A stretch of DNA of 6,091 nt from positions 1 to 6,091 of the forward strand of contig JAFNGM010000189.1 in the NCBI GenBank assembly GCA_017885225.1, given 5' to 3'. A program made the position numbers and the translations under genes. Numbering within the stretch: the stretch's first letter is position 1; every line of letters begins with the position of its first letter. The DNA is from Syntrophaceae bacterium (GTDB lineage: Bacteria; Desulfobacterota; Syntrophia; Syntrophales; UBA2185). The notes below the pieces were generated by a model. That model had not been told where the DNA came from, did not search any database, and saw only the letters and a program-made list of their open reading frames with translations. Shown piece after piece: positions 1 through 5,910 of this stretch.

Positions 1-10
1 CGATTTGACA
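1..10. repeat. Terminal direct repeat, left copy
   Basis: The ten bases cgatttgaca are repeated exactly, in the same orientation, as the last ten bases of the window. On the minus strand this copy encodes the last residues (V-K-S) of the visible part of the IS91-type transposase, in the frame used after the frameshift near 400. A match placed exactly at both ends is unlikely by chance. It reads as the overlap of a circular sequence or the edge of a repeated element. Confidence 0.85.
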
Positions 11-1210
11 AGCCATAATCCCAGGTGTTTGAGAATGGCCCGAATCAATGACTGGTCTTCGATGCTGCTAATAATGCGCATAGTTCCCTGACATTTCGGA
101 CAGACCAGGGGATCAGTCTCATATATCTTTTGAATCAACCGGGACCATTTCTTCCGTTGCTCCCTTGAGATTCCATCGGATTCAATGATGTAGGGGACAA
201 GGTCGTCGGCCTGCTTGTTCCGCCTCTTTCCCCGGGAGACATTGCTGTAATGTCCATAATGTCTGGCCATTTGTTCGCCCCTGTTCGGGATGTGCGATCA
301 CATGGCGGCCAGCCATTCGAGGGCGTCAAAGACCTTGGTCGATTTGCCGTTCTTGGAATTATAGACAACCTTCGCCTCCTGATCCAGGTATGTCATGCGC
401 CTGGGAGAAAGAAGCCCGGATGATGTAACGGGCAAGGTTTTCCATGGCCGTTGCGCCGTTCGGTGATATGCTATTGTCGCAGAAGACATTGAACCCGGAG
501 TGCCGCCAGCTTGAGAGCATGGCAATAATTTAAGGGTTCACTTTGCCCTTTACCAAAAGCATCTTAAAGACATTGCGCTGAAATATTGTCTCCAGCTTTT
601 TCAGTTCCAGAGGAGAGGCAACGCGGAACATGCCCTTGCTGCCGTAAAAGCAGCCGTCGGTGACGAGAACGTGGTAATGGGGTGAAAATCCAAGGAAGTC
701 GACAAAGGTCTGTATGGCGATAATTGCGCCGGGTAAGGGATTCCTTTCAGGAACAGCCTCCTGGAGAAAACCCTTCAGTGATTCCTAGGCGCACCGGCTT
801 AATTCCGAAAGCAGCCTTCTGTCATAGAGAAAATAACGCCGCAGGATCTTCGGAATGCTGAAGATAAAATGACGGTGGGGCACCTTCTTTAGCACTTCGG
901 AGCAGAGCTACTCCCCGAATTCCACGACCTGTTTCTGATGGCATGATGGACAAAAATGTCGGCGCTTGCAGGAAAATGCCAGCAGGTACTTGTGTCCGCA
1001 GTCTTTACATTTCACCCGGGAGAAGCCATTGTGCAAAGCCTCGCAGTTCAGATACCGGTAGATGACCTTCTGGATATATGATCGGAAAAATCCATATTGC
1101 CGTTCAAACCGTTCCTCGTAGACTTGGATAAAAGTTTCAAAATGATCCTGCACGCACCGGTAGTAATCGGAAGTCTGCGTGTTCCGGGGACGATAGATGG
1201 AAGCGGCCAC
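1..1210 (-). pseudogene. IS91-family HUH transposase, degraded, C-terminus cut by the window edge
   Basis: This is a rolling-circle (HUH/Y2) transposase of the IS91/IS801 type. The start is GTG at 1208-1210, with AAAGGAGGG five bases upstream. The N-terminal zinc-binding domain is visible (CKDCG, then CKRRHFCPSC). It is followed by VPHRHFIFSIPK, the HUH motif in FSPHYHVLVTDG, and the ARYIIRASFSQ segment with the likely catalytic tyrosine. Near the C-terminus come DPLVCPKCQGTMRII and LKHLGLW. The frame is broken by TAG at 908-910, TAG at 785-787 (both where relatives usually have Trp), TAA at 530-532 and TGA at 298-300 (probably a former Cys). A frameshift near 398-401 sits inside the SQ-ERMTYL stretch. 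Despite this the protein stays recognisable throughout, so decay is recent. No full product can be made. The missing C-terminus appears at 5911-6091. Confidence 0.93.
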
Positions 1211-1215
1211 GATTT

Positions 1216-1224
1216 CCCTCCTTT
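1216..1224 (-). promoter_or_regulatory. Ribosome binding site of the IS91-type transposase
   Basis: On the minus strand AAAGGAGGG lies five bases before the GTG at 1208-1210. This decides the GTG start, because no ATG lies nearby in frame. Confidence 0.75.
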
Positions 1225-1245
1225 GAGAAAATCAGACCGCCGTAT

Positions 1246-1265
1246 AATAGAACGAGAGTTCTATT
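1246..1265. other. 8-bp perfect hairpin with GAGA loop upstream of the IS91-type gene
   Basis: The sequence aatagaac-gaga-gttctatt forms a perfect 8-bp stem closed by a GNRA-type tetraloop. It lies about 35 bases upstream of the IS91 transposase start and about 180 bases before the IS110 gene on the other strand. No T-run follows on either strand, so it is not an intrinsic terminator. Subterminal palindromes are typical of the ends of rolling-circle elements, so it may mark the IS91 end, but the exact end is not visible. The rest of 1211-1441 holds no gene that I can support. Confidence 0.5.
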
Positions 1266-1332
1266 TGTCAGGGGAAGATTTGCAGAGTGGCTCGTTGATT
1301 ACGCATCGAAGTCTTGCATCTATAGAAATATA

Positions 1333-1362
1333 TTGATCCTGTTGGCTTCAGCTTACTATAAG
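1333..1362 (+). promoter_or_regulatory. Possible sigma70-type promoter before the first IS110 gene
   Basis: TTGATC at 1333-1338 and TATAAG at 1357-1362 are separated by 18 bases and lie about 80 bases before the transposase ATG. Spacing and hexamers are compatible with a promoter but neither hexamer is perfect. Such a match can arise by chance in AT-rich sequence. Confidence 0.25.
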
Positions 1363-1426
1363 GAAGAGGAGTAAGGACATGGTATTCTCAATCTGTTAAA
1401 GTTGAATATCCCAAACAACATAGCAG

Positions 1427-1433
1427 AAAGGAG
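1427..1433 (+). promoter_or_regulatory. Ribosome binding site selecting ATG 1442
   Basis: AAAGGAG ends eight bases before ATG at 1442-1444. An in-frame GTG at 1436 would leave only two bases of spacing, so the ATG is the better start. Confidence 0.7.
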
Positions 1434-1441
1434 AAGTGACC

Positions 1442-2518
1442 ATGTCCGAGAGAAATTATAACAGGCAAGCAGCAAAGCGTCAAAGGATCAGTGAGCCCAC
1501 ACTGATAGTCGGAGTGGATGTGGGGAATTCATTCAATGCGGTAGGTTTTATGAACAAAGAAGGTAAAGTCTTGGGAAGCTGTGGGAAGCTGTATAATAAC
1601 CGGGAAGGATTTGAGCAGTGTATAAAGATGATTGAAGGGCTTAAGGCAAGATATTGTTTTCGTGATGTTCTCATTGGGATGGAGCCGACGGGGCATTACT
1701 GGAGGAAACTTGCCTACTTTGCGAAAGAGCACGGCTACGAGGTGCGTTTTGTGAGGACTATGGCGCTGAAGCATCATCGTGAGCTGGATGAGAGTTCCTC
1801 CTCCAAGAGCGACCGGAGGGACGCATTCACCATCGCGAATATCACCCGGGAGGGTAAATATATTGATACGGTTATTGAGGATGGCGTGCTGAGGCAACTG
1901 AGGACATTATCGAAGGCGCGTGAGAGGCTCCTGCGGTACAGTGTAAGTGCACAAAACTCCCTGCATGCGGCCGTGGACGATTATTTTCCTGAACTGCATG
2001 GGATATTCTGGTCAATGGCATCACGGACCCTGTGGGTGATCCTTGAGATGTGTCCCTTTCCTGAAGATGTTGTGTCAATGGAGGTATCGACCCTTCAGGA
2101 ATGGATCGCACGGACCTCACGAAAGCATGCGGGATCTGTCCGTAAGGCAAAAGCGCTCTACGAGGCGGCGCAAAGGAGTATTGGTGTAAAGCAGACTGGC
2201 AGTGCTGATCGTTATCGTGTACGGATGTGCCTGGAGGAAGTGAAACGGACAGTTTTGACACTCAAGGACATGGACAGACAGTTGAAGAGTATGGTGAAGG
2301 AGATCCCATCAGCGTCCTATCTGATGACTATCCCGGGCATAGGCCCCATTTCGCTGCCGTTTTCCTGTTTCGTCAAGAACTTTTACGAACTGATCAATCC
2401 CCAGACGACTCAATTCGGCGCGAATATAGGTGAAATCATCCATTTCTGGCAATTTTCCAAAGTAGCGTTCCTGCCAAAATTCCTGGACAGCCGCAGGGCA
2501 AAGGATCAGAAATTTTAA
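1442..2518 (+). pseudogene. IS110-family transposase (first copy), C-terminally truncated chimeric ORF
   Basis: The N-terminal DEDD (RuvC-like) domain is intact. Counting from the ATG at 1442, the acidic residues are D26 in VGVDVG, E81 in GMEPTGHYW, and D124/D127 in KSDRRDAF. A helical middle region follows, up to SYLMTIPGIGPISL, the helix-hairpin-helix motif that opens the C-terminal Tnp domain. Homology stops at about base 2352. The last 55 or so codons, to TAA at 2516-2518, are the antisense of a glycosyltransferase gene and resemble no transposase. The family C-terminal domain with the catalytic serine is missing, so the protein should be inactive for DNA exchange. The gene has a good Shine-Dalgarno sequence. 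It is divergent in sequence from the second IS110-type gene at 3142-4199, so the two are not a duplicated pair. The right end of this element is gone. The left end lies somewhere in 1211-1441 but cannot be placed. Confidence 0.9.
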
Positions 2519-3052
2519 CGCCCAAGCCAGTTTGCGCTCCCAGCGCGGTTGCACCTGGAGACCGATCCGGAATTGACGCCGCCGATACGGAAACAAAAGC
2601 CGTTGGAGATGAATTTTCCCCGAATATTGGGGATAAAACCTGGGCAAGATCGGCAAGGCCGCTTTGACCATGGCGCAGAAGTTCTCATACGCTGGCAAAG
2701 ACTCCAGGACAAAAGCAGCTGTCGCCTGGGCCGCGTGGACCCGCCAGGTAGCTAAAGTTTCCGGGATATGTAGAATATTGCATACTAAGCTGGCGCGCAT
2801 GCCCCACTCAAAATCCCCAGCAGATCCCCAATCTGTCTGAAATACCCCAACTTTTTCAAACACCACGTGGCGGATCAGTAATTGTGTTAGTGAGGTATAC
2901 ACGGTAAACAGCGCGCCATGCAGAATTCCATCATACGGTGCATAACGAATATGCGCGACATTCATCAAGTTCCCGTAAAATTGTGGGGCGCGAAACTCCC
3001 ACCAGGTCGGCGTCGCCACTTGACCATGTTCATCAATAATGTGCAAGCAAGG
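2354..3052 (-). pseudogene. GT2-family glycosyltransferase, C-terminal part (interrupted gene)
   Basis: The minus-strand frame reads PCLHIIDEHGQVATPTWWEF onward. It includes GDFEWGMRASL, an acidic D/E motif of the kind found in the acceptor region of GT2 enzymes, and ATWRVHAAQAT with a conserved-looking histidine. The gene lacks its own N-terminus because the IS110-type element at 3053-4474 separates it from the part at 4475-4654. Removing the element joins the two in frame (S-H-S | P-C-L-H-I-I-D). The 3' end is also damaged. At about 2354 the GT sequence meets the truncated first IS110 gene, and the frame then continues antisense to that gene until a stop at 2309. A TTG at 3044-3046 could act as a start only by accident. 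The intact enzyme would have transferred a sugar from a nucleotide-sugar donor, probably in cell-surface polysaccharide synthesis; the substrate cannot be inferred. Confidence 0.85.
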
Positions 3053-3074
3053 CTTTATGATAAAAAAGTAAAAG

Positions 3075-3083
3075 GCAAGTCTC
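3075..3083. repeat. Subterminal inverted repeat, left
   Basis: GCAAGTCTC lies 22 bases inside the left boundary of the IS110-type element. It is the exact reverse complement of GAGACTTGC at 4453-4461. Both copies are flanked by runs of A or T on the outer side. Confidence 0.75.
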
Positions 3084-3099
3084 GATGTGACATGGTATA

Positions 3100-3119
3100 T
3101 TTTGTTTCCCCAAACAAAA
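3100..3119. other. 8-bp hairpin in the leader of the second IS110-type transposase
   Basis: ttttgttt-cccc-aaacaaaa forms a perfect but weak (A/T-rich) 8-bp stem. It lies just before the ribosome binding site and just after a TATATT box at 3096-3101. It could damp read-through transcription or translation from the host gene side. This role is inference. Confidence 0.45.
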
Positions 3120-3127
3120 ATAAACCA

Positions 3128-3135
3128 AAAGGAGG
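3128..3135 (+). promoter_or_regulatory. Ribosome binding site of the second IS110-type transposase
   Basis: AAAGGAGG, six bases before ATG 3142, is close to an ideal Shine-Dalgarno sequence and fixes the start. Confidence 0.8.
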
Positions 3136-3141
3136 CTTGCC

Positions 3142-4199
3142 ATGAATAAAGGTAACAAAATTGACTTCACAGGTCAACCCATTTACGTCGGCATGGATGT
3201 CCACAAAAAGAGCTGGAGTGTCAGTATTCATACCGTGCATTTTGAACATAAAACCTTTACCCAACCTCCCGAGGTTGAGATGCTTGCACACTATTTACAA
3301 AGAACCTTTCCAGGAGCCACGTATTATACCGTGTATGAAGCTGGCTTCAGCGGCTTCTGGATCCACGACCGGTTACGAGAACAAGGAATCCACTGTGTGG
3401 TAGTGAATCCCGCCGATGTCCCGACGAAGCATAAAGAGAAAGCCGGCAAGGCCGACAGGGTGGACTGCCGAAAGCTTGCCCGTCACCTCCGCAGCGGCGA
3501 CAGCGAAGGCATTTATACTCCTTCCCGGGCTCACACGGAAGATCGTCATCTGATACGCACCCGCCATAGCATGGTGAGGAAACAGACGCGGTGCAAGAAC
3601 CAGATCAAATCGATTCTCTTCTTCTACGGCATCCCGATCCCCGAAGGGGCCACTGGTCCAGGAACTTTATCAAATGGATAGAGACTCTCCGTATGGAAAG
3701 AGCCAGCGGCGATTGTGCTCTCAACGCTCATCTTGAGGAGTTGCTCCACCTCCGCCAGATCATCGCCGGTCTTAACAAAAACATTCTCTCGTTATCCCGC
3801 TCCGATACTTACAGGGATATGGTTCTTCTCCTGAGGTCCGTGCCGGGGATCAGCACCCTTACGGCCATGACGCTCCTGACGGAACTCTGTGACATCTCCC
3901 GGTTTTCATCCCTCGACAAGCTCGCCAGCTATACGGGGTTGATTCCCGATATAAAGTCAAGCGGCGACACGGAGTATACCGCGGGTATCACTTACCGCCG
4001 GAATCCCATGCTGAGGGCGATTCTCATAGAGGCTTCCTGGGTGGCAGTGCGGAAAGATCCGGCGTTGATGATGGCGTTTCATACATTCTCTCTCAGGATG
4101 AAAAAGACCGCCGCCATCATCCATATCGCCAGAAAGCTTTTGAACCGTATCCGTTTCGTGCTTATGAACCAGAAACGATATGTACCGGCTGTGGTATAA
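3142..4199 (+). pseudogene. IS110-family transposase (second copy) with one frameshift
   Basis: The gene starts at ATG 3142 after a strong ribosome binding site. The DEDD domain is complete: D19 in VGMDVHKKSW, E66 in VYEAGFSGF, and D105/D108 in KADRVDCRKLARHL. The first frame runs to a stop at 3679-3681. The rest of the protein is in another frame, from about HWSRNFIKW through SVPGISTLTAMTLLTEL to the stop at 4197-4199. The second part carries the C-terminal Tnp domain, with the serine-containing KSSGDTEYTAG stretch and ITYRRNPMLRAILIEASW. The shift falls at or beside the GGGG run at 3646-3649. One lost base, or two gained, explains it, and restoring one base gives about 352 residues, the family's normal size. 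Both catalytic parts are present, so a single-base error or recent mutation is the only visible defect. A product from either half alone should be inactive. Confidence 0.9.
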
Positions 4200-4204
4200 T
4201 TGTA

Positions 4205-4452
4205 AAAGAACAGGAGTGTGGAAAGCCACTCTGAAAAATCATCGTTCGTGGGCAACGGATATGTCATTTCTGCAGCTGATCCAAAAATCATGTCTGCTCT
4301 GGTCAGACTACGTGCCCACCATTTAAAACCTAATAAAGATCATGCAGCGATCTTTCCGTGATCTGTCTGCTCATAGGAGAGTGATTTTAAAGATTGTTCT
4401 CATACACATACAATTTAAAAGAACGAATAGCCTATTCACCTGAGTAAAAAAA
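4205..4452 (+). ncRNA. Candidate bridge-RNA region of the IS110-type element
   Basis: IS110-family elements encode a guide (bridge) RNA in their non-coding end; in IS1111-type members it lies downstream of the transposase. This 3' region holds no ORF but several hairpins. They are gagtg/cactc (4214-4218 with 4227-4231), and a long-range stem gtgggca/tgcccac (4248-4254 with 4313-4319). That long stem encloses gtctg-ctctggt-cagac (4292-4308). Next come a perfect 7-bp stem aaagatc/gatcttt with a 7-base loop (4335-4355) and a 13-base palindrome (4425-4437). A long closing stem around an internal loop matches the general plan of a bridge-RNA loop. The ends of the RNA and its guide sequences are not established, and the structures were found by eye. 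Confidence 0.4.
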
Positions 4453-4461
4453 GAGACTTGC
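4453..4461. repeat. Subterminal inverted repeat, right
   Basis: GAGACTTGC, the reverse complement of 3075-3083, lies 13 bases inside the right boundary of the IS110-type element. The outer flank is a T run, mirroring the A run near the left copy. Confidence 0.75.
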
Positions 4462-4474
4462 TTTTTTACATAGG

Positions 4475-4654
4475 GGAATGAGAGATATCGCATTCGGGAT
4501 GCGCTTCTAAAGCGGCGACCATTTTTTCAAGACAATCAAGAAACATCGTATCATCGCTTGTTGCGATGTAGATATATTCTCCCCGAGCGAGCCGAATACA
4601 TTGATTCAACCCAGCATAAATTCCGCGACGCGGGAGGTTGAATGGCTGACGGAG
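4475..4654 (-). pseudogene. GT2-family glycosyltransferase, N-terminal part (interrupted gene)
   Basis: The minus-strand frame reads LRQPFNLPRRGIYAGLNQ, then LARGEYIYIATSDDTM, in which SDD is the DxD-type metal and nucleotide-sugar binding motif of GT-A enzymes. It continues through AALEAHPECDISHS to the edge of the IS110-type element at 4475 and resumes at 3052 in the same frame. Without the insertion the read-through would be about 290 residues. The first 60 or so residues expected for a GT2 fold (the V-V-x-P-x-Y-N and DDGS region) are missing: an in-frame TGA stands at 4655-4657. The sequence ARNPRL just upstream in another frame looks like the residues normally found before this point, hinting at a frameshift followed by a deletion. 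The gene is dead in three ways: lost start, insertion, and lost 3' end. Confidence 0.85.
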
Positions 4655-4689
4655 TCAAGCGGGGATTGCGGGCGTTCTGACAACGCGTC

Positions 4690-5559
4690 TCAATGTTGCA
4701 GCCAAGACGGCTGCTGCTTGGAACTGCCCTTTGAAGGCGGCACCAGCCGCTTGGCGATCTTGTGCGTCCAGCGCGTGATCGGGTTGGCCGCCATCTCTCT
4801 GTAACGCGCCTTGACATCCACGTAGTTGTTGATCATCTGCTCGAGGATCGGCCTCACGACGCCCTCGCCGCCGTGACGAATCACCACGATCGAGCAGTCC
4901 AGCGCCATCAGTTCCTGGAAGGCGGTGGTTTTCGCGTCTGGATGCACCAGCGCTTCGGAGAGGACAGTGTTCGTCGTCACGAACTTGACGCCCTTTTTCG
5001 CCATCCGGAGCCACAAGTCGAGATCCATCGCGATGTGCACGTTCTCGTCCAGCGGCCCGGCGAGTTCCCAGGCTGAGCGGCGAAACGCGCTCGAGGGTTG
5101 CAGAAAGTTCCCTCCCAGGCTCCAGCGATAGAGGGACTCCACGTCGATCGTCGAGGTCGGTGCCTTGAAATAGGTTTCACGACCCTTGACGTCCACGTTC
5201 CTGCCGGCACCGACCACCATCCCGGCCTCAGGATTGCGTTGCAGCATGTCTGCCATCTCAGCCAGCGCGCCAGGCAGGTACCAGTCGTCGGAATTCAGCC
5301 ATGTCAGAATGTCCCCGGTGGCACGCGACAGCCCCTTGTTGAGTGCGTGGCTCTGCCCGCGATCCTTCTCGCTGACCCAATACGTCAGATGCTTCTCGTA
5401 CTTTCTAATGATATCGACCGAGTTGTCGGTGCTACCACCGTCGATCACGATGTACTCCAAATCCGGGTAACCCTGAGATAGCACCGAATCAAGTGTTTTT
5501 TCAATATACGGCCCCTGATTGAAGCTAGGGGTCACAACAGTAAGTCTGGAGGTATTCAT
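4690..5559 (-). CDS. Glycosyltransferase family 2, intact
   Basis: This 289-residue protein transfers a sugar from a nucleotide-sugar donor and most likely acts at the inner face of the cytoplasmic membrane in O-antigen, capsule or exopolysaccharide synthesis. The GT-A fold is clear: LTVVTPSFNQGPYIEKTLDS at residues 6-25, VIDGGSTDNS at 38-47, the donor-binding segment SEKDRGQSHALNKG at 63-76, and the DxD-type motif LNSDDW at 88-93. The acceptor-side motifs QPSSAFRRSAWE (154-165) and MDLDLWLR (178-185) follow. There is no signal peptide or membrane segment. The ATG at 5557-5559 is chosen because the GT2 fold begins right after it; an in-frame TTG at 5599-5601 would add 14 residues with no family support. 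The ribosome binding site is weak. The gene is visibly more GC-rich than the IS DNA around it. It lies upstream of, and in the same direction as, the broken GT gene, so the two were probably in one operon. Sugar and linkage are unknown. Confidence 0.9.
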   Translation of the reverse strand: MNTSRLTVVTPSFNQGPYIEKTLDSVLSQGYPDLEYIVIDGGSTDNSVDIIRKYEKHLTYWVSEKDRGQSHALNKGLSRATGDILTWLNSDDWYLPGALAEMADMLQRNPEAGMVVGAGRNVDVKGRETYFKAPTSTIDVESLYRWSLGGNFLQPSSAFRRSAWELAGPLDENVHIAMDLDLWLRMAKKGVKFVTTNTVLSEALVHPDAKTTAFQELMALDCSIVVIRHGGEGVVRPILEQMINNYVDVKARYREMAANPITRWTHKIAKRLVPPSKGSSKQQPSWLQH

Positions 5560-5727
5560 TTTGTACAACAAGGTGATGCGTACTGATCTCCGGGCGCTCA
5601 AGGCTGTATTTCCATTTTCTGGCCCTCATCTCGCGCGAAAGAACGAACTGAGATAAGCGGCTATCGACTGTCGACACTGTGGGTTCGCTCGAGTCCCCTT
5701 CCGGATGCCGCGCTGTGCAAATTCTTC
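5560..5727. other. Non-coding leader of the intact GT gene
   Basis: No gene, terminator or convincing promoter is visible in these 168 bases. They contain a GTCGAC palindrome near 5668 and are GC-rich next to the GT gene. The possible longer TTG-start reading of the GT gene would use the last 42 bases next to 5559. Confidence 0.4.
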
Positions 5728-5904
5728 TTAGGGCCAGAATGCGTAACGGTCGATGACCCAATCACCACCGGGCCTACGTGGGTCCCGATTGAAAACACAA
5801 ACCCCCGGATAGCCAAACTTGCCGATGGCCCACTTGTTGAATTGATTAAATTGATAAGAATTCCCTTTTTTGATTGGGAAGTATAAGAGCGAAATTTCTT
5901 CCAT
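5728..5904 (-). CDS. Doubtful 58-residue ORF, unrecognised
   Basis: The ORF runs from ATG 5902-5904 to TAA 5728-5730. It begins MEEISLLYFPIKKG and ends with an Arg/Gly/aromatic-rich stretch, VFNRDPRRPGGDWVIDRYAF, that looks more like real protein than the other frames here. I do not recognise a family. There is no good Shine-Dalgarno sequence. It starts six bases after the stop (5911-5913) that closes the IS91-type reading frame, so it could be translated only by coupling. It could equally be the surviving piece of a longer gene cut by the IS91 element and by the stop at 5728. No signal peptide or membrane segment is clear. Confidence 0.3.
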   Translation of the reverse strand: MEEISLLYFPIKKGNSYQFNQFNKWAIGKFGYPGVCVFNRDPRRPGGDWVIDRYAFWP

Positions 5905-5910
5905 GTCAAG

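Larger units (their letters stand above)
3053..4474 (+). mobile_element. IS110-family insertion sequence, IS1111-like layout (1422 bp)
   Basis: The boundaries come from the host gene. Deleting 3053-4474 restores an uninterrupted glycosyltransferase frame, and the short repeat AGG is present at both junctions (3050-3052 and 4472-4474). The true crossover point is therefore ambiguous by up to three bases. The length is typical for IS110-type elements. The element has a short 5' non-coding end (89 bp), one transposase gene (3142-4199, frameshifted), and a long structured 3' non-coding end (275 bp). Inverted repeats of nine bases lie inside the ends rather than at them (3075-3083 and 4453-4461). 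Subterminal repeats and the long non-coding region downstream of the gene are features described for the IS1111 subgroup. Lack of a longer target duplication also fits IS110-type recombination. Confidence 0.85.

Noticed and set aside
298..910. Stop-codon reassignment or recoding (TAG read as Trp) in the IS91-type gene
   Set aside because: Two stops are TAG at Trp positions, but the others are TAA and TGA and there is also a frameshift. The pattern is ordinary decay. The GT gene shows no internal stops.
1436..1441. GTG at 1436 as the start of the first IS110 gene
   Set aside because: It leaves only two bases after AAAGGAG, whereas ATG 1442 has normal spacing.
3640..3665. Programmed ribosomal frameshift in the IS110-type transposase
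   Set aside because: There is no classical slippery heptamer such as A-AAA-AAG. IS110-family enzymes are normally made from one frame, so mutation or sequence error is simpler.
4335..4355. Intrinsic terminator at aaagatc…gatcttt
   Set aside because: The stem is perfect but A/T-rich and is followed by ccgtg rather than a T run. It is better explained as part of a structured RNA region.
4551..4817. 88-residue Arg-rich minus-strand ORF
   Set aside because: It overlaps the 3' end of the intact GT gene and the broken GT fragment in a different frame. Its composition is that of a shadow frame; only ARNPRL within it resembles GT sequence.
5098..5481. 127-residue plus-strand ORF opposite the intact GT gene
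   Set aside because: It is the antisense of a well-conserved GT2 domain in GC-rich DNA, where long chance frames are common. It shows no recognisable motif or ribosome binding site.
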